A DNA stretch of 64,000 bases, taken from contig CM043944.1 of NCBI GenBank assembly GCA_014529385.2, positions 50,101,768-50,165,767 on the forward strand, read 5' to 3'. This document shows, one piece after another, positions 54,901 through 64,000 of this stretch. Made by a program: the position numbers and the translations under genes. The DNA is from Adiantum capillus-veneris (lineage: Eukaryota > Streptophyta > Polypodiopsida > Polypodiales > Pteridaceae). The notes beneath the pieces were generated by a model. That model was not told the DNA's origin and searched no databases. It was given only the letters and a program-made list of their open reading frames with translations. How positions within the stretch are numbered: position 1 is the first letter of the stretch; every line of letters begins with the position of its first letter.

Positions 54901-56501
54901 AATAATGCTTGGGTTAGTACCCATGCAATCTGGAATCAGACCTGCTTTCATCTTGCCTTTTCTGCCACGTTCCTCAGCTGCTCTCGAGCTCACTGGCCTC
55001 TCTTCGTTTTGTTCTTGTTGTGCCTTTTTGGGACACTTCGCGGAGACGTGCCCATATTCCCCGCATCCAAAACACTTCCCTTCTTTGATGTAATTGGCCC
55101 TCTCTCGAAGAGTGAGCCGGGGTCGTATATCCTTGTCTTTCTTTTCTTGGAAACTCTTTCTCTTTCTACTTTCATTGTTAGAAGTCTATTGGGTTCTTTG
55201 AGTCAAGATCTCATCAGTGGGGTAAGTCAAATTGTCCGAATGAATCGCAAAAGCTTGTTTCAGGTCAATTCTTTAATAGAATTTGACTTTTGTTCCAGGC
55301 AGTAATCTCGGATCTCTGTAGGAAGTCCGCAGCAAAATCGCTCAATCTGTTCCTTAAATGAGACCTTCGTAAATGAAGAGGTTGGTAGAAAAAAGTTCCA
55401 GAATCTCTCGCAATAAGCGTCCAGAGAATCTCCCTTGGTCATCTGAAGATGATTCAAAGCGGTTCGTATATCTCGTTCGTACTCCCGAGTCAGCCAAGAA
55501 GAAACAAAGAGCCTTTTGAATTTCAACCATTTAACTAGAGCTTCCTGCCTCAAGAGAAGAGTGGACCACCATGTTCGAGCATTTCCCTTGAAGAAGATGT
55601 AGCCCTCCTAATCTTGGAGTGCTCTGAGTAATGCCCTCCCGAGAAAGCTATGTCAAACTGTTGAATGAAGGCCAAAGCCCTCGGAGCATCTCGGAATCCA
55701 AAAAAAGAGTCAAACTTAATCGATTGTCCACCTTCTTTGAATTCTTTTACTTTCTTGCTTTTATCTTCGAGGAAGACATATTGATTGGCTCTGTAAAAAT
55801 GCTTCTTCTTTGCATAAAACATGTGATCGTCGGAGTCCAAACTGTCTGAGGATAACTCCTCTGTAGAACTGTCGGAAACTGGACAAAATCTAGGCTTCTT
55901 TGCCTTTTTCTTGCCCTTTCCGAAGCTTCGCTTTTTTCCTTTTCTGTCTTCTTTGCTCGAGTCCAAAGAGCTAGAAGAACTGTCAGAAGAAGAAGAAGAA
56001 CTACATAGTCCTTTAAATCGTACACGCTTCTTCTGCTTTCTTATCGATGCAAAAGAAGATTGACGACCCAAATAACCCGGGAAGTCAGTCCCTTTCTTGT
56101 GCTTTTTATCGTGCTTTTTGGATTTATTGTTTGCATCCAAAAGCCGGCTACAGTGTGTCTGAACCACCTCTTGTAATTCTTGCTTTGTAAACATCCTCTG
56201 AGAAGAAGGTTTCTTGATTGCCGGTTTGATGGGTGGTTCAGTGGCTTTCTGCCACAGGTTGTGCACTTCTGCGATGGATTGCTGAGACAAAAATTTTGCA
56301 AATTTCGGATCCTTCGCAATTTTAATCATTCTGATTTGTTTCCTTGTCAACCAATTGTCAACGTTCCATCTCTTCAATCTCGAACTGAGTAGGCCGAGGT
56401 GGGCCGTACTCTTCCTTTGTTTGCTTATGAGAACCTTCTTCGTGATCTCCTCCCGCATTCGCAGATGCAGAAGAAGTCGACTGTTTCTTGTTGGAATCCA
56501 T
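54901..56501 (-). pseudogene. G2-b gag pseudogene with zinc knuckle
   Basis: ATG at 56501 opens MDSNKKQSTSSASANAGGDH. A capsid region follows (SFFGFRDAPRALAFIQQFDI, WLTREYERDIRTALNH, FCCGLPTEIRDYCLEQ), interrupted at about 55553 and 55260. A CCHC knuckle (KCFGCGEYGHVSAKC) is at about 55100-55050. Upstream of the capsid is a Lys/Ser-rich region with a Ser run where G2-a has Leu. The start shown here is missing in G2-a. Confidence 0.87.
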
Positions 56502-56552
56502 AAATGCCACGAGAAAAGGATCGGATTTCCCCGTAGAAGAGAAATCGGCCGC

Positions 56553-56564
56553 ACTCTGATACCA
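56553..56564 (-). other. G2-b primer binding site, initiator-Met type
   Basis: On the minus strand TGGTATCAGAGT follows the LTR after one A. It is one base from the common plant initiator-Met site TGGTATCAGAGC. Confidence 0.85.
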
Positions 56565-56565
56565 T

Positions 56566-57107
56566 TGTAACAAACTTGGACACCCCAAGTCAAGATTCTA
56601 CCGCGACACAACAGAGATTCACTTCAAAACAGTTCACAAAGATGACACGGCCGGCATAGTTCCGTGCCCAGAGGTATTGGCCCCGACTGGCGTCCCTTTC
56701 GGTATTTTTTTCTGTATTAATATGTGTTCAAAGTACAAGAGAGCAGGCAGGCTCTCACTCTCAGACTCTACGTCCAGATGCTCTGAGAAGTGAGGCCTAG
56801 CCCACTTATTTATAAGTACAAGGGATGCCCAAAAGCAAAGCCCCAAAATCTCTAACTCAAAAACAATTGTCCCAAAAGCAATTTTCTTAAAATCTTTTAT
56901 CCAAAAGCTGCCAGCTAAATCAGCCAGCGCAATTTACGAAAATCTGTACGGAATGCCATGTCAACAAAGCAACGCAAAACGCAGGTCCGTACAGCTGCCA
57001 CGTGTCACGCTGTTAGCACAAATTGTGGAGCATTTTTTCGGGAATGCCCGTACAGTCAACCTATTGGCGCAATTCTAAGGTCCTTGCCACGTCATGAGTT
57101 TGTGATA
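56566..57107 (-). repeat. G2-b 5' LTR
   Basis: 542 bp. The poly(A)-region hairpin is broken by a 5-bp loss (GGCCCCGACTGGCG at 56679-56692). The terminus reads TGTGATA. Confidence 0.87.
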
Positions 57108-57860
57108 GTTTTCCTATATAGGTGACCCTAAGGGTCACACTTCAAGCAAGAACAAGTACCAACAGCAGTACCGCCGCACAAGTACCAACAGTACCTAGCG
57201 TTTTCAGCAGCACTTCAACATTTCCATCGTCAGTCATCCATGATCCAGCCTTTTGGAAGCCTCATCATCATCAGCGTTTTCCACCCATTCAATCAGCGTT
57301 TTTAGCCACAGCAAACCAGCATTTTCGGCCCAAAAACGGCATCAGCATCACGAGTTTTCAGCCTTATCGCCATCAAGTAGCAGATCTCACTCAGAGAATC
57401 AATAGAGTTTCAGCATTCAGCCTTAGCCTCGCAATACCAAGAAAGTATCCATCAGCATCTAGGATCATTGTAACAGCATTGTGCAAGTAATAAGAAAAGC
57501 ACTTGCTCTCACAACAGAGCAAGGGGGCCTTTGAGGGTGGTTGGGACCCAACATGTAGTGTCGTCTCTCTTTTCTCTCTTTGTCTCTCTCTCGTTCATTG
57601 TCTTCAATTCAGTTTCTCTTTTCAACTGAAGTAAAGTAACCTTGTGTTTGTGCGGAGTACTAGATCCGAGCTAAATCCTTAAACAAGCAATCCTCCTCGA
57701 TTGCAGGGTGCAAGAAAATGCTCACACTTCTAACATTTATGCAACTTAAAATCTCACAATCAATCATTCAGTCAGGCATTCTTGTGTAATGATAGCCGTA
57801 CACAAAGAAAGCTAGTTGCAAACACCTCGGGTGTGTCTAAAAATCTATCTTAGACCGGTA
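57108..57860. other. Non-coding DNA, unassigned
   Basis: Begins with CCTATATAGG and a perfect inverted repeat, GTGACCCT-A-AGGGTCAC (57122-57138), then CAG-rich and CTCTCT-rich sequence. A 122-codon + frame (57122-57490) is rich in Ser, His and Pro and has no motif. It could be part of an LTR or a 5' flank, but no partner is seen. Confidence 0.4.
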
Positions 57861-57986
57861 TCTTAACCAATGCCTTATAAAAGGTCGTTGCATCTTGCTT
57901 GCATGCCCATCACACACCCAAGATCTTAGCCAATGCTTATAAAAGGTCATTGAATCTTGCTTGTGGTGCGTGCACACACCCAAGAT
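57861..57986 (+). repeat. Tandem duplication of about 63 bp
   Basis: Two copies each contain AACCAATGC (AGCCAATGC), TTATAAAAGGTC, ATCTTGCTTG and CACACCCAAGATC. The second copy differs at several positions. Confidence 0.8.
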
Positions 57987-58061
57987 CATAATCATAGTCT
58001 TTATTCATCATTCATCATCATCATATATTCATTCGAATTTCATAAAGCAAAATAAGATTCT

Positions 58062-58601
58062 TGTCACAAAGTGATGACATGGCATGACCACCCAAGCAGA
58101 AGGCTGGCGTGGTTGGCAGTATGAATGCTGACGTGGACCAACAGTATGGATTTCCGGTTTTTCCGCTGACATGCTTACGTGGTAGACTATACGGAGAGGC
58201 CCGCTTTTTGCGCTGACAGTTGTACGGAATTTTCGTAAATTGCGTTGACCTAGTTGCTTTTGGGGCACTCATTGCTTTTGAGTTTTAACTGCTTTTGGGC
58301 TCTGCTTTTAGCATCCCTTGTAAGAATAAAAGAGCCCTAAGGGCCTCACTTCTCAGAGCATCTGGACACAGAGTCTGAGAGTGGAGGTTCCCGATGGGAG
58401 TTGTACTTTGCTCAAGATGTAATAAAATAAAGAAATACCAAAAGGGGCACCAAGTTTTGGGGCCAATACCTCTGGGCACGGAACTACGCCCGGCCCTTAC
58501 ATCTCCAATTAAACTGTGATTTGAAGTCATGAAATGTTTTCAGTGAATCTTTCTCTCATGTCCCAACAGATTCTAGACTTGGGATGCCCAAGTCTGTTAC
58601 A
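58062..58601 (+). repeat. G2-e 5' LTR
   Basis: TGTCACAAAGTGATGACATG to CCAAGTCTGTTACA. AATAAA near 58427, hairpin GGCACCAAGTTTTGGGGCC at 58446-58464, end inverted repeat GACTTGGG-ATG-CCCAAGTC at 58576-58594, in which both arms differ from the other copies. Confidence 0.92.
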
Positions 58602-58602
58602 A

Positions 58603-58614
58603 TGGTATTAGAGC
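58603..58614 (+). other. G2-e primer binding site, initiator-Met type
   Basis: TGGTATTAGAGC after one A from the LTR; one transition from the common site. Confidence 0.85.
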
Positions 58615-58779
58615 ATCAGGTGTGTGCTTTTCTCAAAGCATAACGTCCTATCAAAGAGCAAACAGGGCACTCGGACATATTAGCCACTCCCACCCTTACT
58701 TCATCGTGCATCGGGCGCGCTCCCGTCTTCATCGCTCTGTCTTACAAGGCATAAAGCCATAAAGAATCCCAGATTACAC

Positions 58780-59013
58780 ATGAGTTCTCGTGAAGAATCT
58801 GATGGAGATAACAGCTCTCAACGGGAAGGCAAAGAAAAGTTGAAATCCGGCACGGGAACTGAAGAAAAGAATAAAGATTTGGGAAAAAAAAAATTTGGTG
58901 GAGAAGTTTGTCAAAGCGAACTACAAGCGTCAACTGCATGCTGGAACAAAACTGTTGACCAGAAGATGAACCAGATACTGGAAAGGACACTAAAAGAGAT
59001 GTTGATGTACTGA
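58780..59013 (+). pseudogene. G2-e short gag-position frame
   Basis: ATG at 58780 opens MSSREESDGDNSSQREGKEK and ends at TGA after 77 codons. It is polar and Lys/Glu-rich, as at gag N-termini, but lacks capsid motifs. Its position after the PBS suggests a gag start. It is not clearly homologous to G2-b gag. Confidence 0.5.
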
Positions 59014-59860
59014 CGATCTGGTTGTTTGTGATAGATAACCGGAAATAGGAGCGAGGAACTCGCTTTTGTATAGATTGGGAAGCATGGAGCTAGACATCCA
59101 CTCTTTTGCAACAAGGTGAGCCATCTCCTTGCCTGCTTTGCAGTTGAAATCAAGGATGAGATGGTGAGATCGAGAGCGATGACAGCTCAGAAATGAATCG
59201 GATATCCTTTTGATTCAAGATAAGAATGATGAATTTGAATGGATGATGATGCATGTTGAATGATTCTAGTGCATCAAGGCTCCCATATGAATGAGATGAC
59301 TGGATATTGTGGTGAGCGCATCAAGAGTTCCTCTGGATGAGATGGCTACACAAGAATCTAGGTGCATCAAGACTTTTGGACGGATGAGATGACTATATGA
59401 TTGAAACATTGTGTTCAGTATGAACTAAGTGTGTGAATGAAGAACTTTGAAACGGGAATTTCCAAGGTAAATCTCATTTATATACGAGATTAATGTTGCC
59501 TGGAAGAACTTGCTAGTTGTGTGCAGGTAACATGTGAAATTGATGATGATGAATGCAATTAGGAGCAATGACCGCTCCATAATGAATCTGATAAGTATCA
59601 TGAATTTTGAATGAAACCAATGTGGTATGGAAGAACCTGCTATTTGCGAGCACATAATAGGATTTAAAAAGAAAGAAAGAAAGAATGAGATGATGATGAT
59701 GGCTTTGGAGCCGTGATAGCTCCCGGATGAACATGAATTGAAAAAGAGCAAGAAGATACTCGTTCAAGAACAAACATTGACTTTCCAAGACAGGAAAGAG
59801 AAAGGTAAAGTGAACGGTGGGTCTTAGATAAGAACCATCCGGCATTGAATGCGAATTGAA
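59014..59860 (+). repeat. G2-e non-coding internal region with imperfect repeats
   Basis: GTGCATCAAG...GGATGAGATGACT recurs at about 59269, 59317 and 59362 (about 47-bp steps). A second motif around GCRATGACMGCTC recurs at about 59172, 59565 and, diverged, 59709. No open frame of note on the + strand. Confidence 0.65.
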
Positions 59861-60444
59861 TAGAGGAGGAGGACCTAGCAAATACTCCTCAGATTTGGAA
59901 CTTTACCTCGACGCTTTTGATCTAGCAGTGGCTATTCCAAGAGTTCCCACAGATCAGCGGGTTGAATCTGGTGTAGGTGGGACTGCACAAGAGGGGAGCT
60001 ACTCCACTCCTTTGTCACAGATTACCTCGATGGAATAAAATCACTGATTTCTCTTTGGGTTTCAGGGATACTGATGGGCTGTTAGTATTTCGTTGAATGA
60101 CTTTATGAAAGAAATACTTAGAAATGGGATCTCCGAAAATGATTACTTGCACACGACAGTGCTTGAGTCGAAAATCTCTATAGAACAATATGGGATTAGT
60201 TAATCTGACGTCAGTGAGGTCCGGGATGGATCTAGATGCGGTTACTAAATACGTTGCTGGCAGTCATGGTCTGAGATTTGGATGTCATGTGCAATGACGT
60301 GACTGTCGTCTTTGTACAAGTGCTAGATGTGTCGTGTCTACTGCGTCGGTACTTAAGAGTCAATGTCTACTGAAATGGTTTATGGTCTCTATCTGTCTTG
60401 CAGGCGAAATCGAGGGCGATTACATTTCTTTCAAGAGGGGGGTA
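59861..60444 (+). pseudogene. G2-e end of pol, 3' untranslated part and polypurine tract
   Basis: The start matches the last pol codons of G2-a/G2-d (TACCTCGACGCTTTTGATCT encodes YLDAFDL). The untranslated part then runs to TTTCAAGAGGGGGGTA (PPT, about 60430-60444) directly before the 3' LTR start. Confidence 0.8.
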
Positions 60445-60464
60445 TGTCACAAAGTGATGACATG
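60445..60464 (+). repeat. G2-e 3' LTR stub, 20 bp
   Basis: TGTCACAAAGTGATGACATG equals the first 20 bp of the 5' LTR at 58062. G2-d follows at once. Confidence 0.93.
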
Positions 60465-61093
60465 TGTAACAGACTTGGACACTCCAAGTCAAGAATCAAC
60501 CGCGACAGCACCAAATAACCACTTCAAAACAATTCACAGATCACAATAGATTTGCACTGGCCCGACGGAGTTCCGTGCCTAGAGATATTGGCCCCAAAGA
60601 CTAGCGCTCCTTTCGGTATTTCTTTTTGTATTAATCAATCATCAAAGTACAAGAGAGCGGTTAGGGTTTCACTCTCAGACTCTGCGTCCAGATGCTCTGA
60701 GAAGTGAGGCCCTCACCACTAATTTAAAGGTTACAAGGGATGCCCAAAAGCAGAGCCCCAAAAGCTTTCAAAATCAAAAGCATCAGTTCTCTCTCTTAGA
60801 GAGAGTCTCTTTTTTTTTTAATTTAAAAAAAAGCAAGTTCTCTCTCTTTCATGCAAAAAGCAACGCCCAAAAGCTGCCAGCGCAAACTGCGGTGCAATTT
60901 CCGGAAAATCCGTACAACCCTGCCACGTGGCACTGGCGCCAGAAATTAGGGTTTCAGCCAGCAGTTAGGGTTTCCAGAAATTAGGGTTTGCTGCAAATTA
61001 GGGTTTTTGGCAGTTTTTAGGGTTTGCAGGAATTTTAGGGTTTCTGGCAGAAATTAGGGTTTCTGCTGTCCGCCACATCATCACTTTGTGACA
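60465..61093 (-). repeat. G2-d 3' LTR with telomere-like repeats
   Basis: 629 bp. Contains about eight TTAGGGTTT-type units in 60950-61065, a degraded hairpin block (60590-60608) and the intact end inverted repeat near 60472-60490. Confidence 0.92.
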
Positions 61094-61660
61094 TACCCCC
61101 CTCTTGAAAACATTGTAATCGACCGCGATTACGCCTGCAAAACCGACAAAAGCCATAAACCGTCTTAGCAGACACTGACTGTTAGTACCTACGTACTAGG
61201 AACACACATCTAGCACATGTACAAAATCGACAGTCACATCACAGGACATCACATGACATTCAACATTCATTCGGATCTTAGACCATGATTTATCGGCAAT
61301 GTAGCTAGCAATCACATCTAGGTCCAATCGGGACCTCATCGATGTCCGATTGACTAACCCCTATTGCAACCATGTCTATTCGAGATCAATCAGACCAAAA
61401 TGCTACAGTCATTTCGGCTATCAGTTCCTGCACTCACAAGAAGTCAAGAACAAATCAGTATCATAATCAGGAATTCCATTTCATAAAGTCATCCAGCAGA
61501 ATACTGTCAGCTCTCAGTATCCGTGAAGCTCAAAGAGACATCAGTGACTTTAGTATCAAAATCGAGGCATCTGTTGACAAAGGAGTGGAGTAACTCCCCT
61601 CTTGTGCATCCCACTGCACCAGATCTTCGGCCAAGCTGAATTCTGGGTTCCATTTGGAGT
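61094..61660 (-). other. G2-d polypurine tract and 3' untranslated part
   Basis: The minus-strand PPT TTTCAAGAGGGGGGTA (with AAGAGG core) abuts the LTR at 61093. The rest is non-coding and matches G2-a 19389-19990. Confidence 0.8.
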
Positions 61661-61663
61661 AGA

Positions 61664-64000
61664 CTATGCTAAACCAAAAGCATCGAGGTAAAGTTTCACA
61701 ATCTGAGGAGTATCTGCTAGGTCCTCCTCCTCCATCCACTTCGCATCAAGTGCAGGATAATTCTTGAACTTAACCAAGAACCGCCTTCGGACTTTACCCT
61801 TATTCTTTGTATCCTTATGTGCCAAAATCTGTTCAGGAACAAGGATCTCCTCGTTTTCTTCCACTTCGGGTTGCTCATCAGGCTCCCCATCATCAGGCAC
61901 ATCACCTTTAAAAGGTTTCAAGAGATTCACATGAAATGCATTGTGAATCCTCCAAGTATCTGGCAGTTTCAGTCGGAAGGAGACTTCATTTATCTTTTCA
62001 GTAATCTGGAAAGGTCCGTAGTATCACATACTAAGCTTTGGAAAAAGCCTCTCCTTTCCCTTTTTCTTTCTTAGGCGTGCCTTCTCAAAAGTAAGAGCAC
62101 CCAATCATCCTCCTTCAGTTTCCAGTCGCGACGATGGCGATCCGCTGCCTTTTTCTGTCATTCTTGAGACTCCTGCAAAGTCTCGCGAACCTTGGCAAAA
62201 GCCGTATCCAAATCTCGCGAATATTCATCCGCTTCAAATTTCTAATCTTTCGTGCTCAAGAAGGATGGAACCTTCGCAGCAGTTTCAACAATCTCTCATG
62301 GCGTCTTCCCCGTCGAAGAGTGTATCGTGTTATTGTAGGCAAATTCCACCAAAGATAAGTTCTTTTCCCATTGAGTCTTCTGATGCGAGATACAAGACTT
62401 TAATAAATCTAAAATCACTGAATTAGCAATCTCAGATTGCCCGTCAGTCTGCAAGTGGAACGATGACGAGAACTGCAACCGCGTGCCAATGTTCTCCCAA
62501 ATTGCCTTCCAAAACAAACTCATAAATCTGGGGTCTCTGTCGGAGACAATCGTCTCAGGCGTGCCATGTAATCGGAAAATCATCGTGATCATTCTGTATT
62601 CTCGGGAGATAAAAAAAAATGAAATCCATTTCAATATTTTCCTAGGGGCGGGTGGGTATGGGTAAAGGCTGTAACAATCCCTGTGCCTTATGCCTGTCAA
62701 ACTTGACCTTCTGGCATACCAAGCAACTGCGCACAAACTCTTCCACATCCTTCTTCAGTCTCCGCCAAAAGAAATCTCTCTCTACCCCTTTCATGGTGGT
62801 AGCAATGCCGCGGTGACCCGTAAAAGGTGGACAGTGGCAATCAGTCATAACCTTTTCCCTCAACGGCTGTGTAACGCACAACATAGTCTTTTTCATCAAG
62901 TAGCCTTCCCGAAGGGAGTATCCAGCTACTGTCTCCCCATCCCGTATCCGTGTGAAAATATCTGCAAAATCTATATCTGTGGCACATTGATCGACCATAT
63001 CCTCAAAGCTCCTATGATGTATCGCGGAAATAGCCAGAACCAACGGTTTTCGAGACAAAGCATCTGCCACCACATTCTTCTGTCCCTGCACATGGACAAT
63101 CTGGAAGTGGAACTGTGACAAGATGTTCACCCACCGCATCTGCTTTTCCGAAAGCTGCTTCTGTGACAAGAAGTAGCGCAAACTCTGATGGTCTGTAAAG
63201 ACAGTAAAATCCGCTCCGAGTAGGTAATGCCGCCACTGAGTAAGAGCGTGGATAACCGCCAAAAGCTCTTTCCCATAGATCTGTGCTGTCATCTCCGGCC
63301 TAGAGAACAAACGGCTCTCGTAAGCTATGACATGGCCTTCTTGCATCAAGACCGCACCCAGACTACGACCACAAGCATCACAAAATACTTCAAATGACTT
63401 CTGCAAGTCCGGCAAAGTCAAATCTGGTCGTGTAGTGAATTTCTCTTTCAATGTCCGAAAGGCAGTCACCTCCGTGGGTCCCCACGAAAAAGGTACTCCT
63501 TTTTGTGTCAAGGTATGCAAAGGGGAAGCAACCTCTGCAAACTTTCGTATGAACCGCCTGTAGTACGAACACAGTCCCAAGAAGCTTCTAACTTCATGGA
63601 CATTCCTCAAATCGGGCCAATCACGGAAAGTCTCTATCTTGGCCGGGTCCATTTGCACTCCTGCTGTGCTGCTGACACAATGTGTCCCAAAAAGTGTATC
63701 TCTGGTAGGAAAAATTCACTTTTCTTAGCATTAATCACTAATGTGTGATCTCGTAATGCCTGAAAGACTTGAAGCAGATGATCTCTGTGTTCTGCCTCAT
63801 TCTTGGAGAAAACAATGATGTCGTCAAAGAAAGTGCCAACAAATAGCCTGTACTCTCGAAAAATCCTGTCCATCATCCGGTTAAATGTCGCAGGAGCATT
63901 GGTTAAGCCAAAAGGCATCACCAAAAACTCAAATAACCCAAAAGTCGTCCGAAAAGTTGTCTTGTAGACATCTCCTTGCGCTATCCTGATTTGATGATAT
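61664..64000 (-). pseudogene. G2-d pol pseudogene (RT to chromodomain)
   Basis: Read downward: RT with [11 protein letters not shown] and [11 protein letters not shown] (about 63815); a 5-bp slippage insertion GTGCT at about 63665 shifts the frame inside GHIVSAA; an open 338-codon segment then spans RNase H (CDACGRSLGAVLMQ, FTDHQSLRYFL, VVADALSRK) and the integrase zinc region (CPPFTGHRGI, CLVCQKVKFD). About 40 codons of the integrase core between the first Asp region and IFRLHG are deleted (about 62580). After further shifts come QTDGQSE and the chromodomain (61930-61664, FLVKFKNYPALDAKWMEEE). Inactive by these breaks. Confidence 0.88.

Larger units (their letters stand above)
49856..57107 (-). 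mobile_element. G2-b: Ty3/Gypsy chromovirus, decayed, carrying a solo LTR
   Basis: LTRs of 547 and 542 bp bound a complete but broken gag-pol in standard order, with initiator-Met PBS. The flanks GATTT (49851-49855) and GTTTT (57108-57112) could be a TSD with one change. One LTR terminus is altered (TGTGATA at 57107 instead of TGTGACA). The insertion of G2-c at 51046-51597 separates the chromodomain from the 3' end. Confidence 0.9.
58062..60464 (+). mobile_element. G2-e: non-autonomous G2-type LTR element, right end interrupted
   Basis: A 540-bp 5' LTR, PBS, short gag start, about 850 bp of non-coding repeats, the very end of pol, PPT and the first 20 bp of the 3' LTR. G2-d is inserted at 60465; the rest of the 3' LTR lies outside the window. 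Confidence 0.88.
60465..64000 (-). mobile_element. G2-d: Ty3/Gypsy chromovirus inserted in G2-e 3' LTR (extends past window)
   Basis: The 3' LTR, PPT and pol up to the RT are visible; gag and 5' LTR lie to the right of the window. The expected TSD (ACATG, 60460-60464) has its partner outside. Confidence 0.9.

Noticed and set aside
60945-61070. Interstitial telomere or chromosome end
   Set aside because: The TTAGGGTTT units are irregularly spaced, lie within one LTR and recur in a solo LTR at another site, so they are element sequence.

Overview
The window looks like a repeat-dense stretch of a land-plant nuclear genome. Evidence: Ty3/Gypsy chromoviruses with C-terminal chromodomains, hAT and L1-type elements, spliceosomal GT-AG signals, initiator-Met-type primer binding sites, plant telomere-like TTTAGGG motifs inside LTRs, and no bacterial or organelle gene. 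The species cannot be read from it. The LINE and L1 styles fit a non-flowering plant (bryophyte, lycophyte, fern or gymnosperm), but that is a weak inference. Almost everything is transposon, stacked as nested insertions. Several insertions are proved by 5-bp target site duplications (TSDs).

Layout. 1-3028: right part of a decayed hAT transposon inserted in LINE-P. 3029-5576: two + strand LINE remnants (LINE-P, LINE-Q). 5577-8873: low-information DNA with possible host exon remnants, a G1-like LTR end and a gag fragment of another LTR element. 8874-28301: one minus-strand LINE copy (LINE-R), broken by G1-b (11015-15893, TSD CTGAG, itself holding a solo LTR with TSD GATTC) and by G2-a (18756-28241, near-TSD, itself holding two L1 insertions). 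28302-28401: a (GA)50 tract. 28402-39755: LINE-S, split by the intact element G1-a (30019-38014, TSD CTATC). 39756-43110: LINE-T, fused to LINE-S inside the reverse transcriptase. 43111-44960: (GA)n tracts, a partial G2 LTR and a LINE 3' end. 45039-46150: unrecognised, probably decayed host coding sequence with internal tandem repeats. 46151-49220: a third Gypsy family (G3). 49856-57107: G2-b, with a solo LTR inside (TSD GGTCC). 58062-60464: G2-e, a non-autonomous element whose 3' LTR is hit after 20 bp by G2-d (60465 to the right edge).

Only one element looks potentially functional. G1-a has a single uninterrupted Gag-Pol frame (1736 codons) with zinc knuckle, protease, RT, RNase H, D,D35E integrase and chromodomain, plus PBS and PPT. 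The LINE-T ORF1 and the first part of its ORF2 are also open. All other coding sequences carry frameshifts, stops or deletions.

The observations I rate highest are: LINE ends repeatedly abutting (TC)n/(GA)n tracts; a LINE ORF1 and ORF2 lying in the same frame with only a stop codon and no ATG between them; two conserved hairpins in the LTRs of two Gypsy families, one with a compensatory base-pair change; and telomere-box arrays in LTR and LINE 5' regions.
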